A stretch of 64,000 nt of DNA. Source: Deltaproteobacteria bacterium (GTDB lineage Bacteria > Myxococcota > JADLHZ01). Made by a program: the position numbers and the translations under genes. This document shows positions 8,191-17,600 of the stretch, piece by piece. The stretch spans positions 1-64,000 of the forward strand of contig JADLHZ010000026.1 of assembly GCA_020848545.1 (NCBI GenBank), read 5' to 3'. The notes below the pieces were generated by a model. The model did no database searches. It worked only from the letters and a program-made list of their open reading frames with translations, and had not been told where the DNA came from. Position 1 is the first letter of the stretch. Each line of letters opens with the position of its first letter.

Positions 8191-8619
8191 ATGCCGAAAG
8201 ACATCCCGCGATCGACGGAGGAGGAAAAGGCACTGCTTTCCCCTACCGATCAGGCTTCGAGGAGCTCGCGCCGCTCCTCGCCGAGCTGGCGCGCAGCGAG
8301 CACGTCGATCTCTCGAAGAGTGATCTCGACGCGATGCTCGTGGCGGTGAAGGAGGTCGAGGTGATCGAGCCGCTGCTCAAAGCCGCGACCCGCATCGCGG
8401 AGCGCGCGGCGGATACGATGCAGCGCAAGCGCTCGGAGGCGTTTCGGATCTTCCGGGGCGCACTACAAAGCGCTGCAAGGCATCGCGGCGGCGGAGCCGG
8501 ACGTGGCCGTCGAGCTCGAGGCGATCAACGAGCTCTTCGCTCACGGAAAGAAGAAGCCGGCGGCCAACAAGGATGCAGAGACCCCTGTCGTCACGCAGGT
8601 GGCGCCGGCGTCCGCCTGA
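8191..8619 (+). pseudogene. Broken gene of unknown family (two homopolymer frameshifts)
   Basis: Three open segments in different frames join into one sensible protein of about 142 aa. ATG 8191 gives MPKDIPRSTEEEKALLSP, then a missing base in the C-run 8240-8243. The second segment is YRSGFEELAPLLAELARS through RKRSEAFRIFR, then an extra base in the G-run 8455-8458. The third segment is AHYKALQGIAAAEP through TQVAPASA, stopping at 8617-8619. Composition is helical (Leu/Ala/Glu rich) with a KKKPAANK tail. No function is known. Both shifts fall in four-base homopolymers, which fits either slippage decay or sequencing error. The LytM gene starts 17 nt later. Confidence 0.65.
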
Positions 8620-8635
8620 GGGCTATGTGAGCCCG

Positions 8636-9568
8636 ATGTGGATCTCCATTCTGCTCATCGCCGCCGTCAATCCCACCGTCGAAACCGTCGTCGCAGCGCT
8701 CGCCGAAAAAGACTGCCCGAAGATCTTCGGCATGCTGACCGAGCACTTTCAAAAGTCGGTGCCGAAGGAGAAGTGGCCGAGCTTCTGTAACGGCATGGGC
8801 AACGACATCGGCGCCGTCAGCAGCATCACCTTCGACGGCACGCGCGACAATTGGGCGAGCTACACGATCAGCGGACCGAAGGGCACGCTCAAGCTGCGGC
8901 TCGCGTTCGATGAGCAGGGAAAGATCTCGGGCCTCGGCCTGCGTTCACCGCCGCCGCCCGTTGCCGCGAGCAAAGTGCGCTACCGCTGGCCGTTGACCAA
9001 GCCGTCGCTCGTGTTCTGGGGCGGCGACACCGAGGAGCTCAACCACCACGTCGGCGTTTCGGAGCAGCAACGCGCCACGGACACCGACGTCGTGAACGCC
9101 GACGGCAAGATGTCGACCGGGACCGGAAAGAACAACGAGGACTACTTCACCTTCGGAACGCCGGTCGTCGCGGCGGCGAAGGGGCGCGTCATCGTGGCGA
9201 TCGACGGCACGCCGGACAATACACCGGGCGTGATGAACCGCGTCGTCGTGTCCGGAAACGTCGTCATCATCGAGCACGGTCCGGGAGAGTTCGCGCACTA
9301 TTGTCATCTGAAGCAGGGCAGCGTGCGGGTGAAGCTCGGCCAAGACGTGCAGGCGGGCGAAGTCCTCGGCCTCGGCGGAAACAGCGGCAACTCGTCGCAG
9401 CCGCACTTGCACTGGCACGTGCAGGACTCGCCGCTGATGGGGCAGGGGAAGGGGATCGATCCGGTGTTCTCGGGGATCTGCCTCGTCAAAGACGGCAAGC
9501 AGACGCCGGTCGCGGAGTATCGTTTGCGCAAAGGCGACGTCGTCGTGCCGTGCGCGGCGGCGCGTTAG
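8636..9568 (+). CDS. M23 (LytM-type) peptidase with N-terminal DUF3887-like domain
   Basis: 310-aa predicted exported zinc metallopeptidase acting on peptidoglycan cross-links or a related substrate. MWISILLIAAVNP is a short signal segment. Residues about 20-110 (VVAALAEKDCPKIFGMLTEHFQ onward) look like the DUF3887 domain that often precedes LytM domains. The catalytic part shows NHHVGVSEQ (first His), TDTD (metal Asp), FAHYCHLKQGS and GGNSGNSSQPHLHWHV (final HxH), so all ligands appear present. The ATG at 8636 is preferred because the upstream extension overlaps the pseudogene tail. Its stop overlaps that of the convergent ABC gene by 4 bp. Confidence 0.88.
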   Translation: MWISILLIAAVNPTVETVVAALAEKDCPKIFGMLTEHFQKSVPKEKWPSFCNGMGNDIGAVSSITFDGTRDNWASYTISGPKGTLKLRLAFDEQGKISGLGLRSPPPPVAASKVRYRWPLTKPSLVFWGGDTEELNHHVGVSEQQRATDTDVVNADGKMSTGTGKNNEDYFTFGTPVVAAAKGRVIVAIDGTPDNTPGVMNRVVVSGNVVIIEHGPGEFAHYCHLKQGSVRVKLGQDVQAGEVLGLGGNSGNSSQPHLHWHVQDSPLMGQGKGIDPVFSGICLVKDGKQTPVAEYRLRKGDVVVPCAAAR

Positions 9569-10548
9569 ATCTTCGCCATCGGAGCTGGTGCCGCCACTGG
9601 CGCGGCCGTAGGCATGGGCCCACCGGCGAGCTCCAAGTACGTAGTCAGCAGCGATTGACCGCGCTCGACCGAGCGGATCGTCAAGCCGTCGGCGATCATC
9701 GCCGAGAGCGCCTTCGTCGTCTGCTCGTCGCTCGACTTACCTGCGTTCTCTTCGAAGCGCAGCGTGAGCAGGCGCGTGTCGGCGACGTAGTCGAGCCGGG
9801 CATCGCCGAGCGCTCCCGAGAGCACCGACAGGTTCGGCTCCTTGCCTTGGCCGAGCGTCACGCGCACCTCGACGTCGGCGCGGCGGATGTCGTTCATCGA
9901 TCCCGAGCGCACGATGCCGCCGCGCACCAAGATGACGGCGCTGTCGCAGAGGTGCTCGAGCTCGGCCAAGTTGTGCGAGCTGATGAGCACGGTCGTCTTG
10001 TCGGTGATCGCCTTGAACAGCTGGATCAAATGGTAGGCGTGCTTCGGATCGAGGCCGGACGTGGGCTCGTCCAAGATGATGAGCTTCGGTTCGCCGATGA
10101 GCGTCTGGGCGATGCCGACGCGCTTCTTCATGCCGTGGGAGAGCTGGCGGATCTTCGCGCGCCGCCACTCCTTGAGATCGACGAGCTCCAGCACGCGGTC
10201 GATGTCTTTGTTCAGCGCCGCGCCCGAAAGCCCGCAGAGCGAGCCGAAGTAGGTGAGCGCCTGCGTAATGGTGATCGTCGGCGGCAAGTCCGAGTCCTGC
10301 GGCAGCGCCGCGACTTGGCCGCGCAGCGTGTGCAGCTCCGAGGGCTTGACGCCGAGCACGCGCAGCGAGCCTTCGGACGGCTCCAAATAGCCGAGGAGCA
10401 GCGAGAACAAGGTGGTCTTGCCGGCGCCGTTCGGACCGATGAGGCCGAAGACGGTCTTCTCCGGAATCTCGAGCGACACGCCGCGCAACGCTTGCACCGC
10501 GCCAAAGTTCTTCTTCACTTGCTCCAGCGTGATCGCGGCGGCGGCCAT
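9565..10548 (-). CDS. ABC transporter ATP-binding protein
   Basis: 327-aa nucleotide-binding subunit of an ABC-2 type exporter. It shows Walker A GPNGAGKTT near residue 40, Q-loop LPQDSDLPP, signature LSHGMKKRVGIAQ near 140, Walker B LIILDEPTSGLDP near 162 and H-loop LISSHNLAELEH near 195. The last about 100 residues carry a DUF4162-like tail ending in a Pro/Ala-rich stretch. The ATG at 10548 overlaps the permease stop as TGATG, so the two are translationally coupled. The exported substrate is unknown. The gene ends tail-to-tail with the M23 gene, sharing TTAG. Confidence 0.92.
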   Translation of the reverse strand: MAAAAITLEQVKKNFGAVQALRGVSLEIPEKTVFGLIGPNGAGKTTLFSLLLGYLEPSEGSLRVLGVKPSELHTLRGQVAALPQDSDLPPTITITQALTYFGSLCGLSGAALNKDIDRVLELVDLKEWRRAKIRQLSHGMKKRVGIAQTLIGEPKLIILDEPTSGLDPKHAYHLIQLFKAITDKTTVLISSHNLAELEHLCDSAVILVRGGIVRSGSMNDIRRADVEVRVTLGQGKEPNLSVLSGALGDARLDYVADTRLLTLRFEENAGKSSDEQTTKALSAMIADGLTIRSVERGQSLLTTYLELAGGPMPTAAPVAAPAPMAKI

Positions 10549-11474
10549 CAGATCTCTCGCTCTTGCAGCCAATAGATCGACAGCGCGATGCCGATGACCG
10601 TGAACAGTCCGTAAGCGCCGAGGGAAATCCACATCGTCTTGTCGAGCGCGTGCCAGAGGCCGTCTTTGTGAAAGAAGGGCGAGAGATAGGCGAGGTAGCC
10701 GCCGGGCTTCAGCTCCTCGCCTTCCTTCCAGTACGAGAAGAACTGCACGAGCCAGAGCGTGAACAGCACCAACGCCGAGACGATGATCGCGGTGAAGCTG
10801 GTGCGGCAGGCGGCCGAGATCACGAACATGATGCCGAGGAAGCCGATCTCGAAGATCAGCACGCGCCACCAGAAGGTCGCAAAGGCGAGGCCGCCCTCGA
10901 CTGCGTTGAACGACTCGAGCTTGGCGAGGCCTATGGCGTAGATGACGAGGCCCGAGAGCACGGTGACCAAGAAGATGAGCGCGGTTTGCGCCACGAACTT
11001 TCCGGCGACCCAGGCGAGCATCGACGTTCGCGGTCGTATGAAGCGCAGCGTGCGCAGCTCGTTGTCTCGCGCGAGCACGTCATGCGCGGTGACCATGACC
11101 AGAAACGGCAAGAACCACAGCGCGATGAGGAAGCTGAAGAGGACGATCGGCGGCGTGTTCTTCCACAGCTCGGCCTTCGCCTTGTCGTCGCCGGCGTAGT
11201 TGTCGATCATGCTCTGGTAGGCCGGCACCTTGGTGATGTCGACCATGTCCCTGGCCGCCATGCCGCCGCCGCCCTGCTGGGCCACCATCTCGATCGCTTT
11301 TTCTTCGAGGCCGCGGACGACGTAGACGTAGAACACGCCGGTCAAGGCCGACGCCGAGACGTAGAGCATGATGACGAGCAGGCCACGCAGCGAGCCGAGC
11401 GTACGCAGGAGCTCGAGCCGCATGGAGCTGATGGAGTCGTCGAGCAGACGTTGCGGAAGCGGCGCTTCGCTCAC
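10548..11474 (-). CDS. ABC-2 type transporter permease
   Basis: Integral membrane partner of the ATP-binding gene that follows. About six membrane spans are visible, among them GLLVIMLYVSASALTGVFYVY, PPIVLFSFLIALWFLPFLVMV, FVAQTALIFLVTVLSGLVIYA and the final YGLFTVIGIALSIYWL. A large extracytoplasmic loop (GGGGMAARDMVDITKVPAYQ) lies between spans 1 and 2. The ABC-2 hallmark HDVLARDNELRTLRFIRPRTS lies near the middle. The start is uncertain: GTG 11474 gives 308 aa and ATG 11423 gives 291 aa, and neither has a clear ribosome site. It lies 33 nt behind tRNA-Gly on the same strand. Confidence 0.88.
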   Translation of the reverse strand: MSEAPLPQRLLDDSISSMRLELLRTLGSLRGLLVIMLYVSASALTGVFYVYVVRGLEEKAIEMVAQQGGGGMAARDMVDITKVPAYQSMIDNYAGDDKAKAELWKNTPPIVLFSFLIALWFLPFLVMVTAHDVLARDNELRTLRFIRPRTSMLAWVAGKFVAQTALIFLVTVLSGLVIYAIGLAKLESFNAVEGGLAFATFWWRVLIFEIGFLGIMFVISAACRTSFTAIIVSALVLFTLWLVQFFSYWKEGEELKPGGYLAYLSPFFHKDGLWHALDKTMWISLGAYGLFTVIGIALSIYWLQEREI

Positions 11475-11507
11475 CGCGTCAAAATCTCGAGAAAAAAGGA
11501 GAGAAGG

Positions 11508-11582
<75 letters not shown>

Positions 11583-11768
11583 ACCCGAACAAGTGGTTCG
11601 TAAACAAGACGGGCGGTGCTTTATCGGGTCCCCCGAGAAAGTGTCAAGCACGGCCCTTTTTTTCCACTGAAATTGACTGATTTTCCACTGAGGCATCCTA
11701 AGTTTGTGACGATGCCCGGTTCTACGGGAGTGCAGTCTTCTTCGTCGTTTTCGTCGCCATATGAGAGG

Positions 11769-13301
11769 ATGAGAACAGTGCATACCGTCGTCGTCAGCGA
11801 TCTTCATTTGAGCGACGCCGTCGTGCAATCCCCAAAGCGTCCGCACTGGCTCGCCTACAAGCAGGCGCGCTTCTTCTTCGACGGCGACATCGAGCGCCTG
11901 TGCACGCACGTGCGCGAGCAGAGCGGCGGTGAGCCGTGCGAGCTCGTGTTGAACGGCGACATCTTCGACTTCGACTGCGTGACGGCGGTGCCAAAAGACG
12001 CCGGCCCCGGTGAGGTCGACTGGCTCGCGAAACTACGCGGCCTCGGCAGCCAAGAGTGGATGAGCGTCTTCAAGATGCGGACGATCCTCGCCGATCATCC
12101 GGTCTTCCTTCGCGCGATCGCCGATTGGCTGCGCGCCGGCAATCGCGCGATCTTCATCATCGGCAACCACGATGCCGAGCTGCACTGGCCAAAGGTGCAG
12201 CAGACCTTTCGCGACGCGCTCGACCTCGGGCTGCAGGGCTCCGTGGAGCGGCAGGTGTGCGAGGATCGCGTCGTCTTCTGCAATTGGTTCTACGTCAGCG
12301 AGAGCGACACCTTCTTGAGCCACGGCCATCAGTACGATCCGTACTGCTTGGTCCTCAATCCCATCGATCCGCTGATCTCGGTGCGCGGCAAGCCGCACGT
12401 GCGGATTCCCTTTGGCGACTTGTGCGGGCGCTACATGCTGAACGGCATGGGCTACTTCAACCCGCACGCCACCTCGAACTACATCATGACGGCGACGCAG
12501 TACGCGCGCTTTTTCTTCAAGTACATGTTCAGGACGCAGCCGCTGCTCTTGTGGACGTGGTTTTGGGGCGCGATGGTGACGCTCTTCGTGTCGGTGACCG
12601 AGTCGTGGCGGCCGGCGATGAGCGATCCCTTGCTCGTCGAAGAGAAGGTGCAGCACATCGCCGAGAAAGCGCACGCCACGCCGCCCATGGTGCGCAGGCT
12701 GCGAGCGTTGGACGCCGAGCCGGCGCTGGCGAACCCGATCTCGGTGATGCGCGAGCTCTGGCTCGACCGCGGCTTGATGGCGTTGCTCATCATCTACCTC
12801 GGCTTTCAGATGGTGCTCGCCATCAACGTGGTGTGGAGCGTGTCGCCGAAGTGGTGGTTCGTGCCTGCGCTGCTCTTGTCGCCGCTGCTCGTGTTCTATC
12901 ACTTCCGGATTCGTTCGGCGGTCTTCGCGGAGCCTTTGCTCTCGGTGCGCAACGCCGAGCTGATCCACAAGATCACCAACTGCAGGCGCGTCATCTTCGG
13001 GCACACGCACGAGCCGGTGCTGCAGAACATCGGGCCGGTCGAGTACATCAACGGCGGCTTTTGGTCGCCCGCGTTCTCGGATCCCGAGTGCAAGAACCGC
13101 GTCGGCACGCAGAGCTTCGTTTGGGTGCGCCCGGAGGGGAGCGAGCGGCGTGCGTATCTGCTCGAGTGGCCGCAGGGGGCCGAGGCGCCGAAGCCGCTCG
13201 CGGTCGGCGCCGATTTGAGCCCGGATGCGTCCGGCGCGGCGAGCCCGGCGACGACCCTGGCGCCCTCGAATTCGCACGCGGCGCGCGCCTCGGCGTCTTG
13301 A
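11769..13301 (+). CDS. Membrane-anchored calcineurin-like metallophosphoesterase
   Basis: About 510-aa predicted phosphoesterase. The metal-binding motifs are in order: VVSDLHLSD (D-x-H), LNGDIFDFD (GD), IIGNHDAELHW (GNHD), FLSHGHQYDPY (H) and VIFGHTHEPVL (GHTH). Three hydrophobic segments, LLLWTWFWGAMVTLFVSV, ALLIIYLGFQMVLAINVVW and WWFVPALLLSPLLVFYHF, are inserted between the fourth and fifth motifs, so the active site is tied to the membrane. The UDP-2,3-diacylglucosamine hydrolase LpxH is a related fold, but the insert is unlike LpxH and the substrate is unknown. ATG 11769 is chosen because the longer ORF from 11616 overlaps promoter-like DNA; ATG 11712 is an alternative. Confidence 0.85.
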   Translation: MRTVHTVVVSDLHLSDAVVQSPKRPHWLAYKQARFFFDGDIERLCTHVREQSGGEPCELVLNGDIFDFDCVTAVPKDAGPGEVDWLAKLRGLGSQEWMSVFKMRTILADHPVFLRAIADWLRAGNRAIFIIGNHDAELHWPKVQQTFRDALDLGLQGSVERQVCEDRVVFCNWFYVSESDTFLSHGHQYDPYCLVLNPIDPLISVRGKPHVRIPFGDLCGRYMLNGMGYFNPHATSNYIMTATQYARFFFKYMFRTQPLLLWTWFWGAMVTLFVSVTESWRPAMSDPLLVEEKVQHIAEKAHATPPMVRRLRALDAEPALANPISVMRELWLDRGLMALLIIYLGFQMVLAINVVWSVSPKWWFVPALLLSPLLVFYHFRIRSAVFAEPLLSVRNAELIHKITNCRRVIFGHTHEPVLQNIGPVEYINGGFWSPAFSDPECKNRVGTQSFVWVRPEGSERRAYLLEWPQGAEAPKPLAVGADLSPDASGAASPATTLAPSNSHAARASAS

Positions 13302-13357
13302 ACGAGAGACGCGAAGACTTATTTGACTCGCCGCGGCGCGCCTAGCACATTCCACCC

Positions 13358-14110
13358 GTGCTTTTTGCCGCAGCCCTGTTCTTGGCGGTGCCTATCGACA
13401 GCGAAGCGGTCACCGCCGCGCGAACGAACTACGAAAAGGCTCGCTACGAGGACGTGGTGAAGTCGTTGCGCGACGCCGACGTGTCGGCGCTCGAGAAGAA
13501 CGTCCTCGCCGACGCGCTGTTCATGCTCGGCGTCTCGGAGCTCGCGCTCGGCAACGAAGCGCTGTCGCAGAAGGCGCTCGTTCGCTTGTTCACCGAGGTG
13601 CCGGACTTCGAGTGGCCGCTCGTCGCGAAGAAGGTGGTCGCTGCGCTCGAGAAGGCGCGCAAGCAAGTGGCGATCGTGCTGCAGCCGACGGTGAGCGACG
13701 GCGGCGTGCGGGTCTGCGGCGCTGGCCTGCCGAAGCGCGCGGAGATGAAGATCGTCTTCACCACCGCGAGCGGCGAAGAGGGCGGCCTCGGGACGGCCGA
13801 CGGGGCGTGCTTCATGCGCGCGGCGCCGAAGGATCAGCCGGTGAACGGGTACTACGTCGTCGCGGTGGTCGATGGGGAGCAGCGGGCGACGGCCGGTTCC
13901 CGCTTGCAACCGTTGCCCTACGAAGATCGCAAGTCCGGCGGCGGCGCTGTGGCCGAAGGCACCCCTTGGTACAAGCACTGGGCGACGTGGACGATCGCCG
14001 GCATTCTCGTCGCGGGAGCGATCGCCGGCGGCGTCGCGGGCGGCGTGATCTCGGCGCGCGAGCGGGCCGACGGCACGATGCGCATCAACGTGGTGGTGCC
14101 GCCGCCATGA
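13358..14110 (+). CDS. Hypothetical exported protein with helical repeat domain and C-terminal membrane segment
   Basis: 250 aa. The GTG at 13358 gives a signal-like LFAAALFLAVPIDS. Residues about 15-105 form a TPR-like helical stretch (NYEKARYEDVVKSLRDADVS, ALADALFMLGVSELALGNEALS). A beta-rich part with two Cys follows, then the membrane span WTIAGILVAGAIAGGVAGGV near residue 215. This order (tetratricopeptide-like, beta domain, one C-terminal span after PWYKHWATW) suggests a periplasmic accessory protein. No function is recognised. Its stop overlaps the next ATG (ATGA), so the two are coupled. Confidence 0.75.
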   Translation: MLFAAALFLAVPIDSEAVTAARTNYEKARYEDVVKSLRDADVSALEKNVLADALFMLGVSELALGNEALSQKALVRLFTEVPDFEWPLVAKKVVAALEKARKQVAIVLQPTVSDGGVRVCGAGLPKRAEMKIVFTTASGEEGGLGTADGACFMRAAPKDQPVNGYYVVAVVDGEQRATAGSRLQPLPYEDRKSGGGAVAEGTPWYKHWATWTIAGILVAGAIAGGVAGGVISARERADGTMRINVVVPPP

Positions 14111-14607
14111 GAATCGCCTGGGCATGCTTGTTCTTGGTGGGCTGCGGCGGCGATCACGTTGGGATCAGCGCCAACTTCGTCTTGCCGCAGGCGTTTCGCT
14201 CGTCGGACATCAAGAGCTACGAGATCTACGTCGTCACCAAGGCGTCCTTGCCGGACAACGGCGCGCAGGTCTGCGAGAAGTTCTTCGCCGACGAGATCCC
14301 CGAGCTGCCGGCGACGAGCGGCCACACCATCACCGCGTTCGACAGCACGGGTGGCGCGTCGAGCACGACCGCGATCAAGGTGCCGCCGGGCCAAGGCTAC
14401 GTCGTGCTCGCGCAGGGTTGGAACGTCGACCTCGCTGCCGATCCGAACGCCGCGTCGCGCCGGGTGATCGCCGTCGGCTGCGTGCCGAACGTGGTCATCC
14501 GCGGCTCGCAAACGACCGACGTCACGCTCGCGCTTTGCGTCTGCGCCACGCCGATGGCCGGCGACTCGAGCACCGCCTGCCGTAGCCCGCTTTGCCCTTC
14601 TCTTTGA
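14107..14607 (+). CDS. Hypothetical lipoprotein
   Basis: 166 aa. ATG 14107 begins MRIAWACLFLVGCGGDH, a short lipoprotein signal with Cys 13 as the likely lipidated residue. The mature domain is beta-rich (KSYEIYVVTKASLPDNG, GYVVLAQGWNVDL) and the tail has six Cys in about 45 residues (VGCVPN, ALCVCATP, TACRSPLCPSL), implying disulfides. No family is recognised. It is coupled to the preceding gene by ATGA, so the two products may form one envelope complex. It ends four bases from the convergent 1156-aa gene. Confidence 0.75.
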   Translation: MRIAWACLFLVGCGGDHVGISANFVLPQAFRSSDIKSYEIYVVTKASLPDNGAQVCEKFFADEIPELPATSGHTITAFDSTGGASSTTAIKVPPGQGYVVLAQGWNVDLAADPNAASRRVIAVGCVPNVVIRGSQTTDVTLALCVCATPMAGDSSTACRSPLCPSL

Positions 14608-14611
14608 GTGA

Positions 14612-17600
14612 TCACTCGGCAACGACGTCGAGGGCGTCGGCAGCGAGCGCCGCGTCGATCGCGATCTCGCGGATGCGGAACGCGCCGTCTCGGCCCAGGT
14701 GAAAGCCACGGCAGTGGATCTCGACCTCGCCGCGCGCGCCGTCGACGCGGGTGACTCGGATGCCGGGCGCGATCTCGAGGCCGCCGTCCGGGATCGTCGC
14801 TGAGGTCCTTGCGCGCACGACGAGGGAGCCATCGATCTCCGCGAGCGCGTCGCCGGCGTTCATCGAGAGCGCGTCCATCGTGAAGGTGCCTGCGGTGCCG
14901 GCCGCGATGTCGAAGCGCACGCCGCTCGGGAGCGTGAGGTGTCCGCCGCGCATGCGCATGCGGATGCTGGCGCTGCCGGCGGCGATGAGGTGTCCGTCTT
15001 CGAAGGTGCCGAGCGCGAGGTCGGTGAGGTGGAAGCTGGCGCGCGTGCCGCGACCGAGGCGGGCGTCGAGCGTGCCTCGGCGTTCGCCGAAGCTGCCGCG
15101 ATCCACCGTCGCCTCGAGCGCGATGTCGCCGTGCAGGGTCGTGCGCATGCCCGAGTCGAAGCTCATCTCGCCGGTGAAGGTCGCGCGGGTGCCGCTCGCG
15201 TGCAGATCGAGCCCGTTGATCGGGATGTCGACGGCGCCGGTCGTCAGCTCGGCGCCGGCGACGCGCGCGTTGCCCTCGAAGTGGCTGCCGTCGGAGCGCA
15301 GCGAGGAGACGAAGCTGCCGCTTGGAAACGTGACCGGGACGGCCTCGCCGGCGACGACGACCGTGAGCTGCGACGGGATGAGCGCGCCGCGGATCTCGCG
15401 CAGGTCCGTTGTCACGCTGGTGACGCCGCCGCGGCTGCGGACGACGACGCTGCCACCGTCGAGGTCGGCGCCCTCGAGATCGATGTGATCGCCGTTGCTG
15501 CGATGGAAGCTCGCGCGATCGGCGTCGAGCGCGAGGTTGTCGATGGTCGCCACGATGGTGCGTGCGGCGCCGTCGCCGCGGACACGCACGTCGACGCGCG
15601 CTTCGCCTTCGAGGCCGGTGATGCCGGTGCCGGCTTCGATGATCGCGCCGTCGTCGAGCGTGAGCCGGCCAGAGAGCCGCGCCTCGCCGCCCTCTACGTG
15701 CAACGAGAGCAAATTGCCGGCCGCGGCGGTGAGGTAGGAGTCGCCGCCGATACCGATGCGGGCGTCCTCCGTGAAGCTGACGCCGGCGAGATCGAGCACG
15801 ACTCCCAGCCCGGCGAGCGTCGTGAGCGGCTGCGTCAGGAACGGGTTCGGCGCCGTCGGGTTCCCGAGCGCTTCTCGCACGAAGGCGACGATCCTTTGCA
15901 CCGCCTCCGGCAGCTCCAGGCGCACGAGCGCCGAGAGATCGATCCCCACCGGCAGGCTGAGCTCGCCGACGACGCCCCCGACGATGACACGACCGCTGAC
16001 GCAGTCGATGATCCCGTTGCGCACGTGCAGCGACAGCGCCGCCGACATGTCCTCGGAGATCGGCACGGTCACGGTGGCCGTGCCGGAGTCGATGGCGTCG
16101 AGGAGCGCGATCGGATCCGGCAGCACCGGCGCCGGCAGCGATGACGTCGCGGCGTCGAGCGCGATCGGCGGCTCGGCGTCGGGCCGCGTGATCGTCGCCG
16201 GCGGCGGCGCAATCGGCGTCGGCGCTGTGAAGCGACCGCGAATCCGCGTGACCGTCGCGCGGCCTTCGGCGGCGATGCCGTTCGCGTGAAAGCTGCCGTC
16301 GGGGCCGAGCGCGGCATCGTCGATCGTGATCCGCATGCGGCCTTCGGCGCCGGCGACGCGGGTGACGCGAATGCCGGCGCCGAGCGCCAGCGGGTCGAGC
16401 TCGGTGGCGAGCGCAGTCTCGATCTCGACGCGCCCGTGCACGGTGATGCCGCGTTCGTCGCGCGTCGCTTCGATTCCCGTGAGATGCGCGCGGCTGCCCC
16501 GGCCGAGCGCGACGCGATGGCCACCCGGCAAAACGATCTCACCGCTGTCGAGCAGCACGTCGAGCTCGCCGTCGGCGCGAAAGGAGCGCACGCCGTCTTC
16601 GCCGAAGCACGCCTCGGCCACGTGCAGCTCCACGAGCGCGCCCGGCGCGACGTCGAGCGAAACCGGGCCGTCAGCGACGCCGATGCGCGCGTCGTCGATC
16701 GTGCCCGACAGCTGCAGATCGCCGGCGAAGGTCGCGACGCCGTCTGCGTAGACGACGCTCCCGTTTCCGCGCACCGTCGCCTCGCTGTAGCCGAGCGTCA
16801 GCTGGCCGCCGCCGGTCGTCAGGCCTTCGCCGCTCGCCGAGAGCGTGGCCGTCTCGAGATCGAGCGCGAGGCGGCCGTCGCGCAGCGCGAAGCTACCGCT
16901 GACGCCGCCGTCGTCGATCGCGATCGTGCGCTCGCCGACGACGAGCGTGGTGTCGCGGAGGGCGGCGACCACGCGTGGGATCTCGATGGAGAGCGGCGGG
17001 TCTGCGGTGTCTTCGTCCATGTCCATGTCGACCGAGACGCGGCCGCCGCGCACGATCGGGCCGAGCAGCTCGACCGCGCTGCCGCTCGTATCGGTGATGC
17101 GCGCGCGGCGGGCGGTGACAGCCACGTCTTCGAGCTCGACCCGCACCCCGTCGACCGCGTGCGTGTCAGGATTCATCGCGATGCGCACCGTGCCGTGCGC
17201 GGTCGTCCTGCCGCCAGCGAGCGCGAGCTCCGGCCGGCTGATGTCGACGCGGTCGAAGCAGAAGGCGCCGTCGATCGCCACGCCGCGGCCATCGGCGACG
17301 ACGGAGACGCGCGTGCCTTCGCCGATGCGCAGCTCGATCGCGGGATCCGGCACGGGCAGGCGGCCACGCGAGAGGATCGCGTCGTCGACGCGCAGAGAGT
17401 AGCCGCTCGTGTCGAAGGGATCGCCGCCGCCGACGAACGACGAGGCCGCCTCGCCCATCGCGTTCGCGCGCGCCTCGATCAACGTGTAGAGCTCGGTGAG
17501 GTTCAGCGGCACGGCGTCGATGCCGAGCAGGCTGCGCGTCATGTCTTTGTCTTCGAACCAACCGGCGAGATCGGCGATGATGCGGCCGTCCTCGCCCAAG

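Noticed and set aside
11616-11768. Upstream extension of the phosphoesterase and a TTGACT promoter
   Set aside because: The extension has non-protein-like composition. The TTGACT has no acceptable -10 at 16-19 nt, so I did not list it as a promoter.
14939-16144. Plus-strand frames opposite the 1156-aa gene
   Set aside because: Several antisense frames stay open because of GC skew; their sequences are runs of Arg and Ala without domains.
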